Below, in pieces: positions 1-6,720 of a stretch of DNA of 11,109 nt (the first letter of the stretch is position 1; the number at the start of each line of letters is the position of its first letter). Source of the DNA: Baffinella frigidus (taxonomy: Eukaryota; Cryptophyceae; Cryptomonadales; Baffinellaceae); the NCBI GenBank assembly GCA_026770585.1, contig MU646479.1:512114-523222 (forward strand), read 5' to 3'. The translations under genes were made by a program, and so were the position numbers. Below the pieces are notes generated by a model. That model saw only the letters and a program-made list of their open reading frames with translations. It made no database searches and was not told the DNA's origin.

Positions 1-23
1 AGTTCCCACCCAAAGGATACAGC

Positions 24-131
24 GGTACCTCGCTTATGAGAAACGCCCACCCCCTAGGACCACTGTAGGACCCTAGGCATGGTCCTACTGTAGGGTTCTA
101 GGGGGTGGCGGTTTCTTATGAGCGAGGTACC
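24..131. repeat. Foldback (MITE-like) element, copy 1
   Basis: The left arm starts GGTACCTCGCTTATGAGAAA (24-43). The right arm ends with its near-exact reverse complement, TTTCTTATGAGCGAGGTACC (112-131). The arms continue inward as a CCACCCCCTAG-type sequence against CTAGGGGGTGG, leaving a short centre rich in TAGGACC and GGTCCTA. At about 108 bp with no coding capacity, it resembles a small non-autonomous foldback element. The same arm occurs at 251-275 and 818-939. Open frames across it are products of the repeat, not genes. Confidence 0.75.
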
Positions 132-250
132 CATGTGCCCTGTGGTGTAGTTAGCTCGTCCTAGTGGGCGCGATGTACCCTTCCCCACCCACCCTCCGGG
201 GTGGTTCCGGGCAGCTAAAGCCCACACGTCCCTAGAAGCGGTCACCCCCT

Positions 251-275
251 TTCTTATGAGCGAGGTACCCCTGTA
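251..275. repeat. Solo arm of the same foldback family
   Basis: TTCTTATGAGCGAGGTACC (251-269), followed by CCTGTAG, matches the right arm of the elements at 24-131 and 818-939. No partner arm is seen nearby, so this is a solo or truncated copy. Confidence 0.65.
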
Positions 276-323
276 GAGTGTGTCTGACCCTTCTCTGGGT
301 CTTGCTGAAACATAGCCTCCGTG

Positions 324-467
324 GGGGGGGGGGGTGCATGGTTGCCACGATGGTGTCACATCTCTCACCCGCACCCTGCAGCCCTGAACTTGAACCACGG
401 CACACACCCTCCACCCTCCACCCTCCACCCTCCACCCTCCACCCTTCACCCTCCACCCTCCACCCTT
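324..467. repeat. Poly-G tract and (CCCTCCA)n minisatellite
   Basis: A poly-G run of about 12 lies near 324-335. A C-rich 7-bp tandem array follows at about 405-467, with roughly nine units of CACCCTC/CACCCTT type and one T-for-C variant unit. A second, longer poly-G run lies near 740-752. These are simple repeats with no coding role. Confidence 0.8.
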
Positions 468-511
468 ACTGAGTTCCGATGATGTAATCCAAGAGACATC
501 TGCCCGTTATT

Positions 512-616
512 TATCCCTTAAGTGGCCATGCCCTCAAATTTGTAGGCCAAGAGGTCCTAGGCAGGTCCTAGGGTCCTACGGTAGGGCGTGTGAGCCTACT
601 GGGCACTTAAGGGATA
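512..616. repeat. Inverted repeat with 13-bp perfect ends
   Basis: TATCCCTTAAGTG (512-524) is the exact reverse complement of CACTTAAGGGATA (604-616). The interior carries several GGTCCTAGG and GGTCCTACGGTAGGG motifs like those in the other foldback elements. This is probably another small non-autonomous element; target duplications are not clear. Confidence 0.55.
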
Positions 617-817
617 CAGCAATGGCTCCAATGCCATCCCGAGGCGGGCTCGTCCTAGCCTACCTGGCCTAGGTCCTCACACCCTTCACCCGCACCCTGA
701 AACCCGACTCCCGAATCCAGGTTCTCATCATGAAGGAGAGGGGGGGGGGGGGGTCTTCAAGACGCACCATACACGGGATTCATTCGAACGAGCACACGCA
801 CCGCGCCTAGGGAGGGT

Positions 818-939
818 CTACAGGGGTACCTCGCTCATGAGAAAACGCCACCCCTAAGACCCTACCGTAGGCCTATTCTTAGGGCCCTATGGTGGTCCTA
901 TGAGGGGGGCGGTTTCTTGTGAGCGAGGTACCCCTGTAG
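818..939. repeat. Foldback (MITE-like) element, copy 3
   Basis: The left arm CTACAGGGGTACCTCGCTCA (818-837) pairs with the right arm, which ends GAGCGAGGTACCCCTGTAG (921-939). The interior contains CCTACCGTAGG and GGTGGTCCTA motifs. The element is 122 bp and belongs to the same family as 24-131, with CTACAG/CTGTAG extending the termini. Its right end abuts the 57-bp direct repeat that starts at 935. Confidence 0.75.
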
Positions 940-1179
940 CTGCCGAAGGAACAGCCTGTGGTGATCAGACAGGCTCGGTGGGGGTGCATACCCACACGAG
1001 GCTATCCATGCGAACAGAATAAAATAACATTTTAAAATTTGTGGGGAAATGGTCACGTTTCCGTACGGATGCCCGTACGGAAACGTGATCAAATGCTGAC
1101 TTTTGGCGTGTTCCCTGGGCTGTAGCTGCCGAAGGAACAGCCTGTGGTGCTCAGACACAGGCTCGGTGGGGGTGCATAC
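935..1179. repeat. 57/59-bp direct repeats flanking a spacer with a palindrome
   Basis: Copy 1 (935-991) and copy 2 (1121-1179) both run from TGTAGCTGCCGAAGGAACAG through a GGCTCGGTGGGGGTGCATAC end. They differ by one substitution and a 2-base indel. The 129-bp spacer is AT-rich in its first half and then holds the long palindrome at 1051-1090. The arrangement could be a small element with direct repeats, or a local duplication. Confidence 0.75.
1051..1090. repeat. Long perfect-stem palindrome
   Basis: The 18-nt left arm (1051-1068, ending in CCGTACGG) and right arm (1073-1090) are reverse complements except for one outer pair. The 4-nt loop is ATGC. CCGTACGG within each arm is itself an 8-bp palindrome, so the site has nested dyad symmetry. 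It could form a cruciform or RNA hairpin; no function is shown. Confidence 0.8.
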
Positions 1180-1209
1180 ATGATGGCAGTGTTGGGTGGT
1201 AATAAAGTT

Positions 1210-1335
1210 GTAAGGGGAGAGTGAGGCCCCTTGTTCTGATATAAGCTGGTGCTAAGGTGTAGGGGGGGGAAGAGGCCCCTTGGTGGAAAAGAAGGTGTTA
1301 GGGGGAGAGCAACGCCCCTTGGGGGCGAAGAAGGT
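1210..1335. repeat. Degenerate ~50-bp tandem repeat
   Basis: Three imperfect units share a run of GGGG(A/G) followed by ..GCCCCTTG (around 1222, 1271 and 1311), with spacings near 50 and 40 bp. A GAAGAAGG-type segment follows the later units. No coding signal is seen. Confidence 0.5.
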
Positions 1336-1350
1336 TGTCTCTGGGTCAGT

Positions 1351-1770
1351 TTGCAGTGCAAATCAAGAACCGCCAAAAAGCTCCCAGTTGCAGTGCAAAT
1401 CGAGGACCGCAAAAAACGAGTGTTTCAAAGTTTAGCGTTCAGGGTTTGGGGTTTAGGGTTTAGGGTGTATTTGAAAGGTCCACAACCAATGTTGAAGTGT
1501 TTCAGGGTTTAGGGTTCAGGGTTCAGGATTTAGGGGTTAGAGTTTAGGGTCCAGGGTAACGGAACGGATTCGGACAAAGGTTGGTGTGCGGTTTTTACAT
1601 TCTGTACTGCGTAACGGAACCACTGGCATTGAACCGTTACAAAATGCCAGTACAATCAAGGACCGCAACAAGGTGTTTGGAGAGTTCAGGGTTTAGGGTG
1701 TAGGGTGTAGGGTTCAGGGGGCAGGTGTAGGGTGAAAGGTTCGCTGTACCAATTAAGGATCGCAAGAAAG
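1351..1770. repeat. Four copies of a CAATCAAGGACCGCAA-type motif
   Basis: The motif occurs at 1351-1380 and 1388-1417 (both with TTGCAGTGCAAATC before the ACCGC), at about 1646-1673 (CAATCAAGGACCGCAACAAG) and at about 1743-1770 (AATTAAGGATCGCAAGAAAG). The copies are interspersed with TTTAGGG-like satellite, so they may be an irregular part of a higher-order repeat unit. Confidence 0.5.
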
Positions 1771-2160
1771 CGGTCGTTTTGCGGTCCTGGAAGTATTAAG
1801 GTCCACACGTCAACATTGAGGGTTTAGGGCATAGGGTTTAGTGCTCAGGGTTTAGGGTGTAGGGTTTGGGGTTTTAGGATGTAGGGTTCAGGGTGTAGGG
1901 TGTAGGGTGTAGGGTGTAGGGTACAGGATTTAGTGTTTAGGGTTCAGGGTTCAGGGTTTAGGGTTCAGGATTTAGGGTTTATGGTTAAGGATCCAGGGTT
2001 CAAGATTTCGGGTTTAGGGTTTAGGTTTTCGCATTGAGGGGTTGAGGTTTACTGTTTAGTGTTTTGTGTTGAAAAGTGAAGCCTTGGGGTTCGAAGCTTT
2101 GGTGTTCAAGTTGCAGGGACTCATGGTGTAGGGTTTGGCGTTATGGATTAAGGGTTGAGT
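1428..2160. repeat. Degenerate TTTAGGG-like satellite block, G-rich on + strand
   Basis: The stretch is dominated by GGGTTTAGGG, GGGTTCAGGG and GGGTGTAGGG variants; pure runs such as GGGTTTAGGGTTTAGGGT are short. TTTAGGG is a telomere repeat type of plants and many algae. Here the copies are too diverged, and too interrupted by unique sequence (about 1560-1680 and 1740-1820), to be a working telomere. The G-rich strand orientation also does not fit a left chromosome end. It is best called an interstitial telomere-like satellite. Confidence 0.75.
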
Positions 2161-2164
2161 TGAG

Positions 2165-2399
2165 GGTTTGGAAAAGGATTGTGTGTTCTGGGTTTAGTTT
2201 CTTGCAGTCTTTCCCGGAGGTCCTTTTAGTATCTCTCTGGAAAAGTTTCGTTTCGGTTCGACAGGAATTGACGGCTTGCCGACACCCCAAAACTACGAAG
2301 AATCGTGAACCACGTTGACTTTGAAAAGTCATGGAGGCGGGGAAATTCTCCTCCTAAAAACTCCCCTCAAAAGCTCTCCCCCCCTTGAGTCCGTCGGGA
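2165..2399. other. Intergenic stretch, no feature recognised
   Basis: This stretch leads out of the satellite block. Short open frames exist on both strands, but none has a recognisable domain or extends beyond about 80 codons. No RNA gene or clear repeat is seen. Confidence 0.4.
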
Positions 2400-2426
2400 G
2401 ACCTCCAGGGGAGTCCCCTGGAGGTC
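2400..2426. repeat. Perfect 27-bp palindrome
   Basis: GACCTCCAGGGGA (2400-2412) and TCCCCTGGAGGTC (2414-2426) are perfect reverse complements around the single base G2413. If transcribed, this would be a very stable hairpin. No poly-T tract follows closely enough to call it a terminator. Confidence 0.75.
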
Positions 2427-2676
2427 CGGAGTCCAAATTTGAACCTTTTTCATTTTACTACACGATCTGTAGAGAAGTGGATTCTACCCGAGAAAAACGC
2501 CAAAAAGTGTTGGGAATTGGAGCCTACACCGACCCCCTTGGATGCGAAGGGGAATCACGCAGGATTGGGGCTCCTGAGGCGGAAAATCCGGGATTCTCAA
2601 CCCCATAAGATGAGAAATATTTGGATCTTTACCACAGCAAATGGAAAATCCACCGATTTTGCTGCTCCGTAAGAAG

Positions 2677-2720
2677 TGGCCTTAGTGAGGCAAGGCTCAT
2701 AGCTGTCCGGGTTCAAATCG
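2677..2720 (+). repeat. Possible tRNA-derived SINE relic
   Basis: GGTTCAAATC (2710-2719) fits a Pol III B box, and TGGCCTTAGTGAGG (2677-2690) resembles an A box. The spacing of about 33 bases is shorter than in a tRNA, and the five-base stem around TTCAAAT does not pair, so this is not a functional tRNA. It could be a decayed SINE head or chance. Confidence 0.25.
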
Positions 2721-2841
2721 AGCTAGCTGCATGAATGACTCAGGGGGTACAAGCTCCTATTGGGACTTGACCTGGATTGTGCGGATTAGCTTACCGGGCT
2801 ACTGTCAGGTCACGAGCTGACTGTAGAGGGACGTTTTAGTA

Positions 2842-3030
2842 GTAGAGCTATTCCGGTAGGACTTGTCGCGTTTTCGAATTTGGAATTTGATAATTTCAGA
2901 CTTCATTTGTACCATGCGATTTGAAACGGTGTGTTTTAAAACGTTTTACGCCCTTTAAAACCTTTTTGAAGTCTGAAATCTTCAAATCTCGAATTCGAAA
3001 ACGCGACAAGTCCTACCGGAATGGCTCTAC
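2842..3030. mobile_element. MITE-like element with 64-bp terminal inverted repeats
   Basis: The left arm 2842-2905 (starting GTAGAGCTATTCCGGTAGGA) and right arm 2967-3030 match as reverse complements at about 58 of 64 positions. Mismatches cluster in the inner half. The 61-bp centre is AT-rich and non-coding. Total length is 189 bp, with no transposase and no obvious target-site duplication. Arm identity near 90% suggests moderate age or ongoing arm homogenisation. Confidence 0.75.
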
Positions 3031-3143
3031 AGAGCGGTGACACATGAAGAGCGTTCCTTCGTGGAGCAACCTTCGGATCCAGACAGGCAGAAAATCCGCG
3101 ATTGCGCGGGGGTTTTATCTTTCTTTCACTTATTGACACACGC

Positions 3144-3370
3144 TCCTGACCTCCTTGAGGTATTGTCGATCTGGGCTTCGCGCGGAATCGAGGTCAGGTC
3201 AGGAAATCAGGAAATTTTCCAAAAAATGGACTTTTATGCTATCTTAGGCATGGTTTTTATCTCAAAATAGCATCTCCCACCCATAAGATGACACACAAAT
3301 GAAAAAATGTTGCTGACCTGACCTCGATTTTTTCCGCGCGGAGCCCAGATCGACAATAAGGAGGTCAGGA
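3144..3370. mobile_element. Second MITE-like element with ~58-bp inverted repeats
   Basis: The left arm 3144-3202 (TCCTGACCTCCTT…GGTCAGGTCAG) and right arm 3313-3370 are reverse complements. They differ by one substitution, a 4-base GAGG insertion in the left arm and 4-5 extra A residues in the right arm. The centre is AT-rich and non-coding. GGAGGTCAGGAG is imperfectly repeated just outside the right end (3371-3387). The arms differ from those at 2842-3030, so this is a separate family. Confidence 0.75.
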
Positions 3371-4189
3371 GGTAAGGAGGTCAGGAGATTTTAAAATCTG
3401 ATTTTTACAATTTGTGATTTTAACAGTCAAAATCTGGGCGTGGAAATGGTCCTGCGCCCCATTTCTACAATATGTGATTTTAACAGTCAAAATCTGGGGG
3501 ACGGGGCCTGAATCAGTCAACCAATTACACCTGCTCCTCTCCAGGTGAAGTGTCCACGAAGCACAGACGTCTGTCGGACTCCCCCGAAGCGGACATTTCC
3601 CGGTGAGCAGCGCTTTCCCGGGAATGGCAGCGCTGGCAGCGCTGCCATCCCCCCCAGCACCCGGGCCGAGCGCCCAACACGGTTGGATTTGGAGTGGCCC
3701 TGGCTCCATCTCCGATGTCCGGGTGTTCCTCGCATGCACCCCCTCGCCTGGAAGCGCCGTAGGGACGGCCTCAAGAACCATCTTCGGTGGAATCTCTCCG
3801 CATGTGTTACAATACATACAATAGCAGCCTGCTGACCCATGCCCGACTGCGCTTGCCAGGCCGCGCCGGCGGTGAGTGAGGGGGGCGTCAGAGAGCAGCT
3901 GCCTGGCCGCTGCGCTCGGGATTCTGAGGCGCGCGCGCGGCTCGATCGCTCGCGGTTTTATCCCTGGGTGAGTCACCGACTCCCCCAAAGCCTGGTAGGG
4001 ACTCACTTGAGAGTCTTTCTCTGGCGATGTTCCTGCGCTGACACACCAATCACATCTTGAACCATCCTGCGCGGCCGCAAGTGCCTCTTTGGAACCTGGC
4101 ACGCATCCTCCTCTACAGGTCACTGAAGCACACCACCTTCCCAGATCTTTTCCCGGAGCCCAGCTCCCTGGAGACCTGACAGAACTCAT
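3365..4189 (-). CDS. Uncharacterised minus-strand open frame, doubtful
   Basis: This is the longest uninterrupted frame in the window, about 274 codons from the first ATG (complement of 4187-4189). The frame can be opened further to 4264 only with a TTG start. No domain, signal peptide or membrane segment is recognised. The middle is rich in Cys, Gly, Ala and Pro (for example CYCMYCNTCGEIPP). The 3' part runs through the 60-bp tandem repeat and into a MITE arm, and the 5' part overlaps a dispersed repeat, which argues against a conserved gene. High local GC lowers stop frequency. It may be a repeat-derived relic or chance. Confidence 0.15.
   Translation of the reverse strand: MSSVRSPGSWAPGKDLGRWCASVTCRGGCVPGSKEALAAAQDGSRCDWCVSAGTSPEKDSQVSPYQALGESVTHPGIKPRAIEPRARLRIPSAAARQLLSDAPLTHRRRGLASAVGHGSAGCYCMYCNTCGEIPPKMVLEAVPTALPGEGVHARNTRTSEMEPGPLQIQPCWALGPGAGGDGSAASAAIPGKALLTGKCPLRGSPTDVCASWTLHLERSRCNWLTDSGPVPQILTVKITYCRNGAQDHFHAQILTVKITNCKNQILKSPDLLTS
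3401..3520. repeat. Two-unit 60-bp tandem repeat
   Basis: About 37 bases at 3403-3439, including TGTGATTTTAACAGTCAAAA, recur exactly 60 bases later at 3462-3498 with few changes. The remainder of each unit has diverged. This is a local tandem duplication. Confidence 0.7.
3624..3648. repeat. 10-bp perfect hairpin
   Basis: ATGGCAGCGC (3624-3633) and GCGCTGCCAT (3639-3648) are perfect reverse complements around TGGCA. It is a GC-rich stem inside otherwise unassigned sequence. Confidence 0.6.
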
Positions 4190-4400
4190 CCCTTGACTTT
4201 CCAGACTGAAACCATCAACTGTGCCAGGAACCCTACTCACCAACCCTTTACCATACTCTTTCAACCACTGATTGCAGCCCCAACACGAGGTTTCGTTCCC
4301 GGCCTACATCCGCTATTGCCTGAATTCCAACAACCCAACTGTGCATGCGGCCCTGTGCAGGTCCGAATCTCTGGCTCCGTCTTTTTACGAAGCCTTGTAC
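3890..4400 (+). repeat. Dispersed ~500-bp repeat, copy 1 (without MITE)
   Basis: Segments align in order with about 6680-7530: a GCCTGGCC…GGATTC(T/A)GAGG block, a ..TCACATCT(T/C)GAA block, GGCACGCATCCTCCTCTAC against GGCATGCATCCTCCTCTGC, GAAGCACACCACCTTCCCAG against GAAGCACACCACATTCCCAG, and CTGATTGCAGCCCCA against the same bases. Identity is patchy, good in blocks and poor between. No coding domain is evident. This copy is uninterrupted where copy 2 has a MITE. Confidence 0.65.
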
Positions 4401-4628
4401 CAATTATACCATTTACGGCTAATTTATAACTAGGAATCCCCGGCTTTTTACCGCCCTTATCTGGCGAAAACGGAGTGTGTTTATCTCTTATCTTAGGAAA
4501 TTCCTTAAGGAAAGGCGGTGGTGCGGACGAGGGTTTCTCGGTCCTCCAAAATCAGGGGTTTCTCGGACCGTCAAGCCCCAACCACTCAATTTTTAAGCTT
4601 GTGAGCCTGACAAGCTGGTTATTTTTCT
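4401..4628. other. Unassigned stretch
   Basis: The only structure noticed is a short direct repeat, GGGTTTCTCGG, at about 4532-4542 and 4557-4567. No gene or element is recognised between the dispersed repeat and the virus-like block. Confidence 0.4.
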
Positions 4629-4629
4629 A

Positions 4630-5160
4630 AAAACATCTGTTGTGGGGCGGCCGAGCCCAGAAATATCAAAGTTGACTTTTTCGCTTTTTGTCATCTCAGG
4701 ATGACGCAGGCAGATAAGGAATACCAACATCACCCGCACTACATGATACATCTGTTCCCGATGTTACTCATGGAGTCTCCATGCCAGCTAATATTGTGGA
4801 ATCGATTTCTAATGCAGATACATCGTTTAATTTGAAACGGCCCGTATTATAAATTAAACTAATTTCATTATCATTTTTTAACAAAGTGGACGAATATGTT
4901 AAAGTTTCAATGTAAGGGATGTCAATGAAATCGTCATAGGATCAATACACACCGTTCATTTTATATTTCGTAGTCGTGTTTATATCTCCTTGAACATCTA
5001 AAAACATATTTTCTAAATAATTAACAGTATTATCGGGATTCACTTGAAAAAACTGAGAAGAATGTAAATCATTACCTGTGATTCAAGTGGTTGTCCTCCA
5101 GCAGGTTTAGAAGAATGATTCAAAAGTGGAGGTTCGGTGTATTCTGCTGAATTTCGACCC
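4630..5160 (-). pseudogene. Virus-like structural protein fragment with in-frame TGA codons
   Basis: On the minus strand one frame runs from about 5100 to a TAG at 4627-4629 without any TAA or TAG. It is interrupted by TGA at 5083-5085, 4942-4944, 4768-4770, 4696-4698 and 4666-4668. Between 5080 and 4745 the translation is compositionally normal (for example SSQFFQVNPDNTVNYLENMF and ALEIDSTILAGMETP). Read as Trp, TGA gives plausible contexts such as NGVY-W-SYDDF. Just upstream, a different frame (5159 to about 5080) reads NSAEYTEPPLLNHSS, implying a frameshift. AT-richness and style match the fragment at 6187-6540, so I infer one virus-like insertion. No enzyme domain is recognised, and homology is not established without a search. 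The last 30 codons may lie outside the original gene. Confidence 0.5.
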
Positions 5161-5334
5161 TAAATTTCCTCTTTTTCCAAATCTGAAAGCGCAGATCCTC
5201 AAGATTTGGCCGTCAGCTCCAGAATCTGCTTAAAAAAATCGAGCTGCGATGAAATCTTTACTACAGGCACAAAAATGGAAAATGGCCACAACTAAAGTGA
5301 TTATTTTACTGTCAAACCTGCAAGAGAATGAATT

Positions 5335-5841
5335 GTTGCGAAGTGCAAAAAGTTTCTTTACATCTCAAATTTCGAACGATAACAATGCCATTCCCACCCC
5401 TACGACTATTTACGAAATCATAACTAGCACCTCCACCCCCTCCGCCACTCCCTAACCCATCAATTCCATCTATTCCGTGATTATTCTGCGCTATATTACC
5501 ATTTCCGCTCCCTCCTAATCCACTCGTGGAAATTCCGCTGGTTGTTAATGTATTTGGAGAATTAGTATTCGTCCCACCTGCTCCCCCTCCCGCAAGATAT
5601 GTAGATACTCCTTTTATGGAACATTGAACACCCCCCCCACACACATCCCCCACGTTCCGTAAATTTTTCTGCCATTTCCCTTAATAGCAACAGGATTAGC
5701 ACCCACACTTCCAGCCCCCCCCCCCCCTCCACCGCTTCCATACAATGATGAAAACCCTCCTTTAAAACCCGCGCCCGGGGCTGGGAAACTACGATAATCC
5801 AATGGCTCTAGTAGGTTTGCAGGTTTTACGTAAGTCATCAC
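5335..5841 (-). pseudogene. Gly-rich virus/phage-type structural domain, frameshifted
   Basis: Two overlapping minus-strand frames (5614-5841 and 5312-5653) together read like one Gly-rich domain. It starts with GGGGGGAGSVGANPVAIKGN, passes through STYLAGGGAGG and GSGGGGGGASYDF, and ends with GGNGIVIVR. A terminal GGxGIVIIRY-like motif after Gly-rich loops is characteristic of Gly-rich domains in phage tail and giant or polinton-like virus structural proteins. The frame changes near the poly-G run (poly-C on +, 5631-5638), consistent with a slippage indel. A second run of about 13 bases lies at 5713-5725. An ATG at 5838-5840 exists, but it is not clear this is the original start. Host-type sequence follows downstream of the motif. 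Confidence 0.6.
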
Positions 5842-6120
5842 GTCCCGTCTACGTCATGCCAGAAACATCACGTCCTGACTTTTTCTTTCAGTGTACACAA
5901 AATGACCTTTTGCTGACGAGAATGTCTATTGTAGGAAAAAATGTCCATCCTCGACTTTTCGAAGTACATTTATCGAATTTGAAGTGTTTTTATCGAAAAA
6001 TGGTCGTTCTGACCTTCTTTTGAACCTGTCTTTAATGAAAGGCTCTAAGATGGAACGTAGTCCGCTCATAGTCGTCAGCCTCCGGGCACGGCTTGTGGGG
6101 GGTTTTGCATAAGTTGATAA
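5842..6120. other. Unassigned stretch between virus-like fragments
   Basis: This contains ATCACGTCC repeated at about 5838 and 5867, and a GT-AG-like interval at 5830-5891 on + (GTAAGT, CTGAC, TTTTTCTTTCAG). Splicing it out leads to a stop within four codons, so it is not called. GGGGTTTTG(C/T)AT occurs twice, about 30 bases apart, near 6100 and 6131. No gene is recognised. Confidence 0.4.
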
Positions 6121-6129
6121 ATGCGCGGG

Positions 6130-6540
6130 GTTTTGTATCATGTTGCCATAAATATTGAATTTGTTTTCAATCATTACATTTCTTTATGTAAAAGATATTT
6201 CATTTTCTGTTTGATTCCATGTTTTAGAGGTTGCCGTTTTAGGCACTAACTCGAGGGCTAATGTTTCTGGATTAAATTGTAAATCATTATCATTTAAAAT
6301 CAAAGTGTTTTGTTTTGTTGATGAATCGGGAACACCTTTTAATGATGAATATTGACCATTTCAAAGTGTTGGTAACCTTGATAGTGACCCATATTGATCA
6401 TGAAATAAAGCTGGTTTATTTATGATATCTTTTGTATAATCAATTGATTTAATTGAACTTAAAGTTTCAAATTCGCCATCTCTGAAATACAAACCCCCTT
6501 TATTACCTGGCTCGTTCAATACATTCCGACTGCTGTTTAT
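6130..6540 (-). pseudogene. Tail-fibre-like protein fragment with 14-residue repeats
   Basis: One minus-strand frame runs from about 6540 to a TAA at 6184-6186, with a single internal stop, TGA at 6361-6363. It begins with a GNKGGLYFRDG segment, then has three units of a Y-x-x-L-x-x-x-P pattern: the consecutive units NKPALFHDQYGSLS and RLPTL-(TGA)-NGQYSSLK, ending GVPD. The TGA lies exactly 42 nt (14 codons) after the F of PALFHDQY, an aromatic position, so Trp fits there. Such repeats are typical of fibre or collagen-like proteins of phages and of large or polinton-like DNA viruses. The rest (DLQFNPETLALELVP, KTWNQTENEISFT) is also normal coding composition. The same frame seems to continue past the TAA (RNVMIENKFNIYGN) to about 6130. 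The upstream end is cut at the dispersed repeat starting near 6524-6541. Confidence 0.6.
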
Positions 6541-6659
6541 CCTCTAGGTCCTTTAGGTTTTAATTTCGCCCAACATATGCCAACGACACGCCCTTCCGTA
6601 GAAAGGACTGCAGAGAAAGCGTTTTTGCTTTCGGATCGCGTTTAGCTTTCCAGTGCAGA
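6541..6659 (+). repeat. 120-bp dispersed repeat, copy 1
   Basis: From GGTCCTTTAGGTTTTAATTT onward this matches 8630-8749 with about ten differences over 119 bases, including the shared GCCAACGACACGCCCTTCCG. A weaker match extends about 20 bases upstream. It marks the right border of the virus-like block. Confidence 0.8.
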
Positions 6660-6720
6660 TATCGCGTCCCTATCAACATACAACGACCTGGCCCAGTTGC
6701 GACGAACCTGGATTCAGAGG

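Noticed and set aside
54-472. Several overlapping open frames on both strands
   Set aside because: They run through the foldback arms and the CCCTCCA minisatellite. The peptides are translations of repeats.
935-1179. A CRISPR-like repeat-spacer arrangement
   Set aside because: There are only two repeats, too long and with one large spacer, in a eukaryotic context.
1249-1512. Plus-strand open frame of 87 codons
   Set aside because: It is composed of short tandem repeats and the start of the TTTAGGG-like block.
1428-2160. A true telomere
   Set aside because: The units are too diverged and interrupted, the block is internal, and its strand orientation does not match a left chromosome end.
2677-2750. 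A tRNA gene
   Set aside because: The T-arm stem does not pair and no acceptor stem or anticodon arm can be drawn.
5830-5891. A 62-base GT-AG intron on the + strand
   Set aside because: The signals look good (GTAAGT, CTGAC, TTTCAG), but splicing gives an immediate stop and the strand is opposite to the virus-like frames.
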